Made by a program: the position numbers and the translations under genes. A model generated the notes under the pieces. The model saw nothing but the letters and a program-made list of their open reading frames with translations, did not search any database and was not told the DNA's origin. This document shows, in pieces, positions 31,780 to 43,900 of a stretch of DNA of 64,000 bases. Within the stretch, counting starts at the first letter, position 1. The number at the start of each line of letters is the position of its first letter. This stretch comes from Ascaris suum (Eukaryota; Nematoda; Chromadorea; Rhabditida; Ascarididae), in assembly GCA_013433145.1 (NCBI GenBank), contig CM024179.1, positions 4,016,501-4,080,500 on the forward strand. Reading direction: 5' to 3'.

Positions 31780-31975
31780 AGGTAGAGCTTTATGAGTATC
31801 AGTTTTATCGTTTATTACTAAATGAAGTATATATTGGAACGAATGCGTCTTGCAGTGGTAAATAAGAGAGTTGCAAAAGCGAAGTGCCTAATGAGGTTAG
31901 GCATGATTTCAGATTAATACAATATGCCCAATTGTTGTTGTTCGTCTCTTGTTGTATTGACCGCTCACACTTTCT
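31780..31975 (+). repeat. first member of a dispersed repeat, paired with 63540-63690
   Basis: The stretch around AAGAGAGTTGCAAAAGCGAAG and CCTAATGAGGTTA, followed by a CCCAATTGTTGTTG block, is similar to 63600-63690, and the flanking 80 bases also align. It lies just before the first tandem unit and marks the same boundary that reappears at the right end of the window. After about 31975 the two copies part; the right-hand copy continues straight to an ATG at 63744. Confidence 0.6.
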
Positions 31976-32599
31976 CCCCTTATGGGGTTGGTTGTGGTGT
32001 TAGTGAAGGTATGAAGATGGTCAACATTTTGACTATATAATAGTTTGTTCCCAAAGGTTCGTGAACAAACAATATAAACAAAGAAGAAGAAAGAAAAAAC
32101 AAGAAAAATTATCACTGTTAAAAGTTAGGCCTACGTCCCTGTTGTTGCTCGTTGTCGACTCTCAGTCACTCGTTGTCCGCTGTCTGCTGCAGTCAGCTCT
32201 GAGTTGACGCGTGGCGTTCCTGATCCACCGTCGATCTATCTCTTTATCCACTGGTGTCGATCCAACCGCGACCACCGTTGTAGTCGACGATCCCAATCAT
32301 TGAGCTCACGTCTGCTGCGACCGGCGTAGTTGTCGCGCTGTTCCAAATATTGACGCTCACCACTCGTCAATGATCACCTGTCTTGCCTCTCCCAGTTACC
32401 CAAGAATATTCTCTTGACGTTGTGGTGGTTCGTCTTATAATACAAATATCAGATTCTGCTGTGCAACGACGTGGTGCACTTCCCCACTGCTTTGTGAACG
32501 CACCTCAAACTTGGTTAATTAAACCTTTGTTATCACGTTTGGACAATAAAACGCGACGAAGTAACACTTAATTTTCAACTACATGCACAATGTGATAAA

Positions 32600-33015
32600 A
32601 ATCAGGCGGAAGAAACCCAATGATACTCAATAAGTAACAACTAACTATCAACGACACACACACAGTGGGATCAAATCAAAGCCGAAGAAATCCAAGGACA
32701 TTCTATAACATTACAGCCCACTAAGAGACACGCTTACTTTATTTAGCCAATAAACGCAAAGTGGGGGCCCTTTTTCTCTCAGAGATGCTCACAGTGGGAT
32801 AAATCAAAATTCGAAGAAACTAAGTGATATTCTATAGCGTTACTACTCAACTAAAAGGCACGCTTACTTTATTTAGCCAGTAAACGCAAATAGTGACTTT
32901 TTTCTTTCACCGACATGCACGATGGAATAAACTTCAAAACCGAAGAAACCTCAAGTGATATTCTGTAGCATTACTACTCAACTAAAAGACATGCTTACAT
33001 TATTTAGACATGAAC
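32600..33015. repeat. tandem repeat, unit about 130 bp, three copies plus a partial
   Basis: The block GAAGAAA(C/T) starts at 32684, 32813 and 32942, spacing 129 bases. The block (C)GCTTACTTTATTTAGCCA starts at 32731 and 32861 and recurs in altered form at 32991. A shorter partial unit precedes at about 32611. The units differ by substitutions and small indels, so the array is not very young. No coding potential seen. Confidence 0.8.
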
Positions 33016-34200
33016 GAAAGGGCATAAAAAACACATCGAAGCCAAACGTCGGAGTCGCAGCTCCGATCCAAGTCACTGTGTTGCCGAAACTTTGGGCTCA
33101 TTTACATAGCCCTCTTGTTGGCACCTTCTGATGCTTTTGGCCCGCCCCTTCTATGTGCTGTTGGTTGGCACCAAGGTTGTTTTGTTAACTTGACGCCCAT
33201 CATAACATATGTGATTACCCCGTCAAAATCCCCAATCTTTGTTTGCTTTGATCCCCATCATTACCCGCTCCTGCAAAACATCTGCAGCCTTAAATCAACT
33301 CCCACTTTGTTTACTCATTCGCGCATGATCTTTATGACCTGCTTATGTCAGATTTGTTCTTCATGCAGTTTGAAGACAAATCACTGAGCCCCCTATTTGC
33401 GCCATTTTCGCGCGCAGCCGCGACAGTTGTATCAACAATCCAATTCAGCTGCTTCAATAACATTGCTCCATCCTCCTTTCCGTACTACCCTTCTACCACA
33501 TTCTAATAGTCTTTTAAGATTTTTGTAGTTGCATCAGGTCTGTAAATGAAATCTGAAAACATAAAAGACAATTTGAGAGAGTGTCGACTGTAACAAGAGT
33601 AACGTTTCCAAAGGAAGTTGGGGGGATTCATTTCTTAGAGAAGAATCCGTCGCATTATGTTGAACATCTAAGCGTTGAGAGTGTCACTTAGAAATTTTCA
33701 CTATCGCGACTTTCTTTTTACATGGTCGAACGTATAGTCTTAACTGAGAACTCATATCATTTAAATTCACTTCATTCATTACTGTAATGACGAGTGGTTT
33801 CATTGAAGTGAGCAGTTGTTGTCAGCACATTACGCTGCTCTGTTTGAAAGTTTAGCGGTGAAACCCGATTGCCTCAATGAAAATAATGCAGTTCTATTTC
33901 CTTCTGAAAACAAGTGCGGTATTGGCAGTGCACTGTTGTCTGCTATTTTAATGATTGATACATAGATATTTTTGTGATTTTGATAGCTGATATATAGATA
34001 AAATAAGTTTCTTCTCAAATGATGCTTCATTAAAATCAAAGCAATCGGTAAAAGTCGGCAGAGTAGAGCTCAACTTCGATTTCCGAAAAGAAGTTGTAAT
34101 ATGCGACGTAGCGCCTTGTCGGCATGAGGCACGAGAGCGTTACATTCAAGTAATTGTTTTTCTCGTGGTTACGATATTTTCTCCGAGATATTGTGAGATC
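33016..34200. other. insertion-like region without assigned gene
   Basis: Together with the tandem array it makes about 2.2 kb present between the repeat at 31780-31975 and the ATGAACTTCGACTG motif at 34227, a distance that is only about 50 bases in the right-hand copy near 63.7 kb. It is therefore probably inserted DNA. The 90-codon plus frame at 33115-33387 is not recognised. Confidence 0.4.
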
Positions 34201-35119
34201 TTCAAGTAGCGTCAACAAACAAATATATGAACTTCGACTGCAAACGAAAATTTCGGCTGTTCTTACTAGCGAAAATTCGCTGAATACTTACTAAAGTTGC
34301 ATTTCGACGAGTCTAGCTGTCTCTCTCAATTCGCACACGAAACCTGTCTGCGGCGTAGAAAAGGCTTTGGATTACTGCTCATCACTACGTCTTACCGTGA
34401 TCATGCCATATTCCTTTCGCTTAACAGATGCCCATGGTTGGCTCAAACGATGTTATACTAGCTTTTGCGCACCTTCCTTTTCTTTGTTGTTACATGTGAA
34501 CCCACATTCACAACACCCTTTAACAACAGCAAGAAATGTATTTTCTGGACCTGAGCCGACCTATCCTGAACATTACGGTGCCTATTGAGCAGGCTTCGAA
34601 CTTAGTTCAAAGTTATCCAGCAGCGATTGTAGAAGATGAAGAGGATTCATAAATTGCGTTGCAATAGGCAGCATTCTCAAGGAATAATGCCATCAGGCAA
34701 TGCTTGTACTTCTTCTCCAAAAAATGGTGCAATATTGACGACTTCAAAAACGGGATATACGGTAGTTATACTGTAATTAGAATTCCAAACTTGGTGCAGC
34801 AGGTACTAAATGTTCTGGCCCAAAAACAGTACTCATGCTGTATAATTATACTATATAATTCTGGCCCCAGATATCCACGAACGGAACGGAAGATGACAAT
34901 TTATTAGTCCTTAAAATAAAGAAAGATCCTATGCTTTGGGCGTGAGCGTATGATCACTGTGGAAAGAGTAAAAGCAGTTCTTAGAAACAAGCTTCTAAAC
35001 AAACCATTATTTTCCCCACCAAAAATAGGCTTAAAAACTTTATTTGGAGTTTACTGCATTACGTTTTAGTTCACTTTGAAAACTCTAGTTTAATGTTTTA
35101 TTTTAGTCTGCTAAAAAAC

Positions 35120-36210
35120 TCTACAGTCGAATTCATTTCGAGGGCTTCAGTAGCCTCGTCGTTAATGCGGAGATAGCGCTTCACGGCATGGCGTATTTCA
35201 CGTTCAACGAGTTTTGTCGGGCATTGTTAAATTCATACCGTATTTCGCATGCAAACGCTCCGCGGCTAGCTGCGCTTCCTTGAATTTCCGTATGACTCTC
35301 ATCTACGTATTATCTTCTCTACGATGCCCAGCCGTTTTCCGACCACCTGTCAGCACCCCCTGCGATGAATGAACTGTGCAGCTCAGTCATTTCGGCAATC
35401 GCACACCAAACCCCGATATTCAGTCCGTCTCTTCGAAATCACCTAGTTCGTCTCATCGGGTTTAGACACAAAACCACTTAAGCCGGAAGATTAGGCATCA
35501 CCTTATAATCTTGACCGGCTGTCATTCCTTTGTTTTTTTTTTGGAAGGCGCAGCACCTTGTATTCTTTTTTGAACGCCCATATTACGTTTGCATCTGAAT
35601 CAGTTACTACTTTGTAAATCGATGGTTCGCCGATACTAGTGCTACTGAAGATTTTCAGTTCGTTTGCGTTGTGGTGTCCGATAATTTTTTCTAATCTGAT
35701 CAGCGCATTTTTAAGTGATCCAACTTCAACGCACTGGATCATTGCCCCAACCAATAATTCTTTATTATGAATTCCATTACAAATGCCAACAGTGGCCGAG
35801 CTCTTACCAACGCTCTCATGTCTGCCACAATTCTTTCCCTGATATTCACAACGATCCCTTGAAAGTAGAGCAAAGTCCTCCTCGAGAATTTGGAAAGACG
35901 AGTCATGGATTCAGCACAACTGAATATTCGCGAAATCATGGACGAGGAAGAAGCACAGAAAAACAATTTGCGACGCTAAAAATTTTTGGAGAGCTCTTAT
36001 GCAGTGTTTTTTCTGCGCGATCCTGGCCTTCTTTACCTGATTTCCCACAAGTGTTTTTGGCCGTGCATAACTTTTTCGTGTGTTTGTGAGAGCCGAGCTT
36101 TTTCGCCAGTTCTGCATACTCATTTTCATGTCGCACGGTGAGATGTTTGACAGCAGTTCCGCACACACTCTGTTCAGATGCAACGGTTGATGCCACCATA
36201 CCTCAAACAT
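35120..36210 (-). pseudogene. unidentified minus-strand coding-like region, disrupted
   Basis: One minus-strand frame runs from 36210 to 35503, about 235 codons, broken only by a TGA near 35911-35913; the second half has no early Met. Further left, minus-strand 35340-35120 continues with protein-like text (KFKEAQLAAERLHAKYG, then after a one-base shift EREIRHAVKRYLRINDEA). No family is recognised. The composition is charged and helix-prone in the left part. Unit B has no counterpart, so it may be an inserted element or a decayed gene. The TGA could lie in an unrecognised intron. Confidence 0.35.
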
Positions 36211-36589
36211 ACTTTCACCCTCGCAGACTCACTTCGTAGAGATATCATATCGTGTGCGATAGGGTGGGATATTAACCAGTTGCTATGAAGTTTGAACGTT
36301 AGTCATTTCGAAGAGATCGAACGACGGCCATCTTACGACGTTGAAAGGAAGAAAATACGTCGAAAAAATAAGACAGAGACATAAATGCTGTTTGCCTCAC
36401 CTATCGAGTATGGTCGCTTTCGTCTGTTTTCATATATCTGCAACTTGCAAAATTCAGCCTCACGTTTACAAGCAACTACTTCATCCATTTCAAGTGCAAA
36501 TAGATCGAATTGTATCGATACCCAGCATCCGAATCTGGAGTTTAAAGCAGGGAAGGACGCAGCTATTTCTAAATCCAGAAAAAGCCAGA

Positions 36590-36727
36590 GTAAATCTGAG
36601 GTGCAAGTATAGTGGGGAAAAGATACGACGTGCATGTACTTACTGCCAAAAAATAGTGCACTGCGATGCTTGTGGCACCCTCGACGAATCACACGGAACT
36701 GTATTAGTACTGTACTTGCGCATTTAG
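36590..36727 (+). pseudogene. Cys-rich zinc-finger-like fragment, unit A
   Basis: The plus-strand frame shows CTYCQKIVHCDACG, a CxxC-x5-CxxC pattern, followed by a His. Unit B has a related fragment with CDVCGPRTFAQHGHF at about 49095-49140. No full domain or gene model could be built, so it is probably the remains of a small zinc-binding protein gene present in each unit. Confidence 0.25.
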
Positions 36728-37073
36728 ATGTGGTATAGTGCTGTAATGTTCTTTCCCTGAAAATAAGTACATTGCAAAAACCATGATATTTTTTAGGGCG
36801 ATGATGTCAGTACTCTCAAGCACCGATGACATAGTTGAGTGAGCGGTTCGAAGGTTGCTATACCACTCAAGCGCAGAGTTGCAATTATTGTTGCTTGTAT
36901 CCGCTTAGATGGACGGTTGTTTCGTTTTGCTACCTGCTCCCTTGCGATTCTCCTATCGGACTTTTAAACGTTTTTTGATTTGATATGGTTTTGCTGGTAG
37001 TTGTGAAAGTGCATATGCTGATGTGATGTGTTTGTGAACCCGCAAATTTACATATCTGCCTGTCCACCACCAG

Positions 37074-37937
37074 TTAGTGGGTGTGTTCTGTCATTACTTC
37101 GCTTTCCGACGATTTTTTGCGTATCCACTCCGCCTCAACGTCCATCTCACCATTTTCGCTCCGGACTCCATCGGGGTTCGTTTCACTCGCATTGTCTGGG
37201 TTTGTATGGCACAAAGTCGAAGGCTGCGTTTTTCGCTGTGGTCTGCAGTAGCTTCAAATCGCAAGCAGTGAGCTGCGATCATGTTATGGGTTCAATCTGC
37301 TAGAGGCCTTGTAGCCTCATTGCTCTCGCGATTCGTCTTACCTATGGGCTGTCCACGCCAGGTGTTGTCGAACTTAGAAACCATTTTTGTTTGACTTGCA
37401 GCCAGCGGCGACTTCATAATGTCTGCCCAGTTTTCATCCAGTCACTTGCATTCAGGTTATTTGTGCTCAAATACTCCTTTCTCTTAAGTTGCATCTGTAT
37501 GCGCGGAAGCAGCTATGATGCGTAATTTTAGTTAATTCGGAAATAGCCCAAGCGGTACATAGCTGTCTGTACTCATCTGCGATTAATAATCAGCCGGTCG
37601 ACTTCGCAACATTTGTGGACTTTGTCACTCCTAACGTTCCCTTTCCCAGTTACTGTGATTAAAGTTGTGTTCGACCGGCTTCCCGGCAAGGGGACCCATG
37701 TACTGTCCGCCCGTTGAAGCGTTGATCGATTTGTGCATAAGCTGCTGCGATCTTTTATTCTCATCATGAAACGCTTGATTTATTACTGCAGTGAAGAACT
37801 TGACGCTATAGGCTTTTTTCAGCTGCTCCGTCTTTGTTGAGTGAGCTGAAAAAAGAACCGTCCACTGTATCCCTCTTTGCATGTCAGCGCTGTTAAGAGT
37901 AGATGTATATTCGATGATTGCAGTGAGCGGGCTCAAC
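37074..37937 (-). CDS. possible small minus-strand gene, divergent from copy A of the duplicated gene
   Basis: Tentative. The minus frame 37936-37631 is open for 101 codons and reads HSTKTEQLKKAYSVKFF after a strong acceptor (TTTTTTCAG at about 37848). A last exon may end at the TAA at 37074-37076, reading EAEWIRKKSSESEVMTEHTH. Unit B has related text on the minus strand at the same places (TKTEQLKK at about 51140; NEVMKERTH ending at a TAA at 50406-50408), with extra stops between. Conservation of the terminal stop in both units argues that this frame was once coding. No family recognised; the joining exons are not resolved. Confidence 0.3.
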
Positions 37938-37963
37938 AGATTGCGTTTTGAAGCCTATTGTGA

Positions 37964-40900
37964 ATGGCGACGGAGGAAAGCACCAAAGAGCTGGGTAAAG
38001 TTTCGCCGAAAAATCCCAACGCTGCTGGCCGGAAAGGGCGCCACAAACCAGGATTGGAGCAAGAGTCATCGTTAAGAATGGCATTGTTTACATGTATCAC
38101 CACCCGACAGCTAAAAGTCGTGCTGGATCTGTGCGACGAGGTTGAATTTATTTTCGCCTATTATTTTGTTTATTTATAAGAAGTCAATATGTGCTGTATT
38201 TCTGCCTTTGCAAGCCTCACTTCAAATATTCATCCGTTAAGAGAAGCGAAAGTTTGTCTAGCTCTTCTCATCAAGTTTCATTCATCGGTCGAACCGAAAT
38301 GCAATATCTCGTAAAGTTATGCTAGGAATTTCTTTGCTTATGCAAGAGCGCCTCCTTTCCAATTCCAAAATTTTGCGTATCAATTTGCATCAGTGAACCT
38401 CACCCAGATCGTTACATACCACACTCCTTCGATTGTACTAAATATTCTGAGCGTTCATCTCTCTCTTTATCTTCGCTTCGATCGTTTTCAGCGAATCTTG
38501 CTATAGATTTGGTGAACTTTCTCCTAAATTCGGCCTTTTAATTTTTTGCAATACAGGCTTGCTATGTTTAGATCATTTCGAATCAATATAATCCCAGGAA
38601 AATGTGAATGCTGATGGTTACGCGCCGAGCATTTATACAGTCCTTGTCCACTGAAGGCACTTGGCTCTCTCACACTCGTCCTTTCCTTATTCGTGCTTTT
38701 GTCTCGCATTCGTCGAGATGTTCCAGCTAAAGAGCGCTATGACACTTGCGCTCTACGGCAAATGCAGCGTCGGTTTTAAAATACTGCTTAGCAAGTAGTC
38801 ACACATCTCGAGCAGGGAACACTCAAAACTTTGTCGAAACTAAAAAACAGGAAAGTGGTACCATATGTTGGTTCTCTATCTCAGATCGTTCTTATTGCGA
38901 GGGATTCTGTGTTCTTCTGGTTTTTCTTTGTCTCGTACGCTTAAATAAATTTCTTTGACCATTACAGTTTTCTATCTTTTTCAGTTCTTCGTGTTTAGTT
39001 GTTAACTAGTTGAAATGTGTTTATTCTGATCGAAATTAGCTGCTTTTTTTTACTGCATCTCAGTTAGTTCTTTATTCTGCATTCCCTTAGTTTCAAAATC
39101 TGTTTGGAAGAGGTGGACTTATTGCAAAGCAGGTGATCGACTGAAGAACAGAAAGGGAATCAAACAACCGTGTTTTCTTAAGTAGCCTGGTAGCATGAGA
39201 CTACCTGCAGACAAGCGAGAGTGCAGTTTAAAAATTCCGCTGCAGTCTTCAGCTTTTGCCTCTAAGAGTAGTGGATGGCATGGGAATCACATTGTTGTTC
39301 CCTTGTGAGGGTTGCACTATTGCAGAACAACCTAGAAAAGGTTCTTCTGTCTGAATCGCTGTCGAAACTTTCTCTCTCACTATGACTAGATATGCTCCCT
39401 TCGCTGTCTCACAGTAACTTAACAAGTAATCTATGTTGATTGCTGCTCTTCGCACAAAATTATTATTGTCATCTTTCCTTCTTGCTCCTACGCTGCATGT
39501 GATGCACGTTGCGGAAACAGATGCCGGGTTCGTTGCGGAGATATGTGCGGAGTTCTCTCTGTTCACCATGGGAACGATTGATATGGCACTGCTTATAGTC
39601 GCGAACCACTTGCACTTTCTCGTTTGAGTTTGTTCAGTTCACTAACTATCATATATTTGAAGTGCTGATTACCTAGGCGATCTGCTCGATATTCATTTTC
39701 TTTTTCGAAATACGACGGATCGCTATCCCATTGTGTAATATTTTTCTGCATTCCACACAGACGTTTGCAGCGGATGCATACGATGTTTCTGCAAGTTATG
39801 AAACTGCATGAGCTCATTCACTTGCATCCTTTTAGACATAAGAAGGAAGAAGGCTGACAGCTTTACTTATTCAAGCATCAGTTTGAAGTTCAGTTTCGAT
39901 TGCAGCTGGAAAAAAGAAGGGCTTCAGGAGGCAGTGATGGGGATGCAAACGTGGGGGCTCTTATCAGTTCTTTGTCAAAAAAGAAAGCGACCAAGAGAGT
40001 TAAAGGTTTCACCAATCCGAGATCACGTTCGCGCCCTCGCAAGAAGCAGCCGGATGGTTAGTCACTGCCTACAGTCCATTCTTTTCGTAGCGTGGAACTG
40101 TGGTGTCGTCGGATCTCCGTTCTCTCTTCCGTTGATGGAGCCGTCGTTTTCCAGAGACCATGTTCTGTTCTCCTAGCAGTATGACGAGACGACAAAGTTG
40201 GGAAAAGCTTGTCATGAATGCCACTAACAGATGAGGAAATGCTTCCAGAATTGTTTTGTTTAGCAATTTTTCGGAATATCTATTTGCATGTTTTATTTAA
40301 CCGTTTATCTTAGTGGTTCGGATTTTAGTTAATTTGCAAATGAATGAGAAAGAAATAATCGAATGTTTATAGGCGCGTTAGAAACGAAAGCTGATGAGGA
40401 GGGCACAGTGAAGTTCGAGGTTGCATCGATCAACATAGGGTCATTCGTTGTATGTGCATGCTTCACTCCTTACATTGGTCCTACTTCCCTTTCGGTTTTG
40501 TTTCTTTTTTCTTCATTCGCAGCTGATAACTTCGAAAATGCAAATCTTTTGCATCATGAAGATTCATTTCTGATGGTATTGATATTGCATATGATGAAGG
40601 AGAGACATTGAGAGTGATTTAGGATTTGATTGTGAAAGATATTTCTAACGTTCCGATGGACGCTGTCAACAAGAACACGTAGGCTACTTGACGATATCCG
40701 CCAGAAACATTGTTAGTACGGCTGAGATGGGAAATTTTTCCACATGATGTAAAGATGGGTAACTCCTCGACAGCTGTCAGATGCGTGAATTCACTCTAGA
40801 GGAATATTATCTTTTTTACCTTAGCCTACTTTTACCTCCAACTTCAAAAATTTCTGCAGAAATTCTCCAACATTATTCTGCTTTTCTGCGAGGGAATTTG

Positions 40901-43900
40901 CACTTGCATTAATCAGTTTGGCTATGGTGTGTGTTCGTTTGCGAACTGCTTCGCAAGGCTCTTTTCGTTGAAGGTACTGCGACCAAAATGATGCCTTTGC
41001 ACTAGATGACGTTTAGGTCGAGTTTCAGAGCAGTTTATACGCTTGCATACTTTGTTAAATTCAGGTTTTTAAAATCGTGTACAGAAGCTTTACCCTTATG
41101 AATGTGTTTATGTCATAGCTAAATTGGTCATGCATCTTCGATAAGTGATTGCAAACTGATGGCCAGTTTTTATTTTTGAGGTGGCAAGCGCGGTGAGGTT
41201 TCATATATTTCCAACAGTACTTTAAAAGAGGTTTCTTGGGAGAGGTCAAGAGGCTCCTTGTTTAGTCAAGGGAGAGGGTTATTGAGGGTGGAGCTAAGTA
41301 AATTTAAGCGAAATGGCTGACATGATTTTATTTGAACTATTCCGGAAAACTATTTCACTTGATCCTAGTAATAAATACGCAACAGTAGCGAAGACATGTC
41401 GTAAGCTCTTGGTTTTTAATAATGAGAGGTTTAGGCGAGCGATAATCGCATACCATCAAGTGTGCTTGTGCGTTTTTCCTTTGCGACTAACAGGATGACG
41501 TACGATTTCTGTCGTAATAGAGGGTACAATTGCTGCAAAGTCCGATACTCGATTCAGTTCGACGATATTGCATCGATGACCTTCTCTAGGAAAGCTGTTC
41601 ACCTGAACGTAGGTATTGTTTGTTAATTATGTCGGTTGGCGATGCATCATGCAATGTGTGTATTACACAGACACGCATGCACATTCATAGAAATGGATGC
41701 ACAGCACCTGTTGGGTGTGCGGTGCACGTCGGGCAGTATTTAGTGGCTGTTTGTCATGACTACGATCTTCTTTCCTCCGCCGTATGCTTAACTCGATAAC
41801 TGTATGTGCACCGGAACGATTCGTGCACTAAGGTTGTGTCTGAATATTTATTTATTAGAATGTTATTGTGTGGAGGTGATCTTATTCTTAGGTTTCTTTG
41901 AATTATCGTCCACCACTTCGAGCAAACACTTCAGTTCAGTTGCCTAGAGCAAGAGTATTCGAATGAAACTGATGTAAAACGCATTCATGCACACAGTCAT
42001 GGTTCATTAGCAATCCGATATTCGCATTTCAAGAGAACCAGTTCTCTCGTTTTTGGTTCGCGTTAGGCCTTTAGGAAACGTTGCGGGACTCAATTTTGAA
42101 ACTGAGAGAGTAAACCGGCAGTAAAATGCGTTTGTTGCAGAAAAGCAGCTGTTGTCGTAGGTGAAAAGACATACATTTACAGCTGGTGAACCCTGCGAAG
42201 CAGGAGTATTGCATTCTGGATGCAGTCAGTAATGAAGCAGCAGGCTTGATGACATCTATGCATGATGCGACCGATATTGATGTTTCCGAAGGACAACGCG
42301 AATCGTCTCTTTTGCACGTTATCCATCTAAGAGAGTTTGTGTTTTTCTATGATATCATTCATTATCATTTCATGCACCTCTGTCAAATTAGCCTTACAGA
42401 GAGAGCCCATTAGGACAGTGTCATATCTTTGCTTGTGTATGTGTGACTCTGAGAAAAAGCATCTAAACCCAAAATCACCAAACCTTACTCCAAAAACTGC
42501 ATCATAAATTTCGAGCAGGTCATAAGGATGGCGGATTGTTAAGCGCATACGCAATTTGCGCAGTAACGCTTTGCTTTCTAAGGCAGTCGCTTTTTAATTG
42601 TCGGAATAGGTCAGTAATCTAGAAGGCCATAGGCAGGAAGTGGAGATTCTTCGATTCCTAATAACTGGGACCTCCGTGTTTCTTATAGTTTCCTTTTGTC
42701 GCATTTAGAGTTGAAAACGACCGCGACTTCTGGTTTGTCACGAATTGCTGTATCAAGGGAACGGGGGACTTTCTCAATTCCTGCTTTCTCCTACCGCTAT
42801 CTTCGAGAAATGCTAGAAGTAGTAGAAATTCGACCGAATTTCTAGGGGTACAACAAGTACATGGGAGGAAGCTCTGCTGAGAGGGAATCGTGCAGTATTT
42901 GAACCGATCATTCATGGGAGTGCACAAACAGAGTTAACCACTAACGCTGCTCGGTCAAACAAACGCAGTCCGCAAATGACAGTGTTGGAACAGATGGAGC
43001 CAAATTCATTATCATCGCTTAGTGGCGAATCCGTGGAAAGTCTCGACGTCGATCACCTCCATTCTGTGCAACAGTCCACAGTATTCGAACCAGCTTGCAC
43101 TCCCAGCATAGGATTAGTTGACTCGACTACTTTGAGCAATGTGTTGAATGACGAAGATAATTTGGGCAAGGTTAGTTTCCTACGTTTTCCTACTGTCAAG
43201 TCACTGGGCTAGTTTTTCTCTCGTCGCCTGGAGTCTGGTGCAGTGTGATGCAAAGAGAGGATTTCCAGTCGTAGAGACTGGCCAGGGAGCGATTGATCCG
43301 GACAAACTCTTCGACGAAAAACCTGGGGATGATAACGTTGGAGAACTGTTCCCTGCCTGGACTCATCAAAGATCAGGGAGTACGCACTGGGCTAGAATGC
43401 TTTTCGGTCACGGAGGCTCGAGGAAGAACGATTTGTCGGGGCGAGGAATCCGATATAAAAGTTGGAAAACCGAATTTCCCGAAAACGGTCGGATTCCTAA
43501 CAAGGGAAATGGAGCAGTCCTTATATCAAAATGAGAACTCGGTAGTGAATAGTGAGGACGGAGTGGGGAGGGAGACGTTAGTATTTCTACCAAATGAGTC
43601 TATCGTCACGCAACAATAGCAGCGAATACTTCAATCCTGAATGTTATACTTTGATTTCATCATTAGCTTTAACATCGATGGGGTCGTTGCCGCAGAAATC
43701 TATGTATTAATAGTCCTAAAGATTACGGCGGTCCTTTTAGTCGTCGTTAATGGACAAGTATATAAGATCCTTTTTTCACTGCGATTGGTTCTGTGTTTGG
43801 CGGGTTGAATTTGCCATCCCATATTGTCCTTCATGAAAACACGGTAGAGCGTTTCGGAGTTGAATTGAAATCAGAGCACTGTGCACTTGCACCCCCATAG

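Noticed and set aside
32141..32400. GTCGAC-rich stretch considered as a second LTR
   Set aside because: No TG...CA ends, primer-binding site or matching copy could be found, and it does not resemble the LTR at 53730.
37813..37855. A 12-bp inverted repeat (CTTTTTTCAGCT / AGCTGAAAAAAG) also partly present in unit B at about 51115-51160, considered as a regulatory hairpin
   Set aside because: One arm is a splice acceptor and the other lies in a coding-like minus-strand frame (TKTEQLKK); conservation between recent duplicates does not by itself show a functional hairpin.
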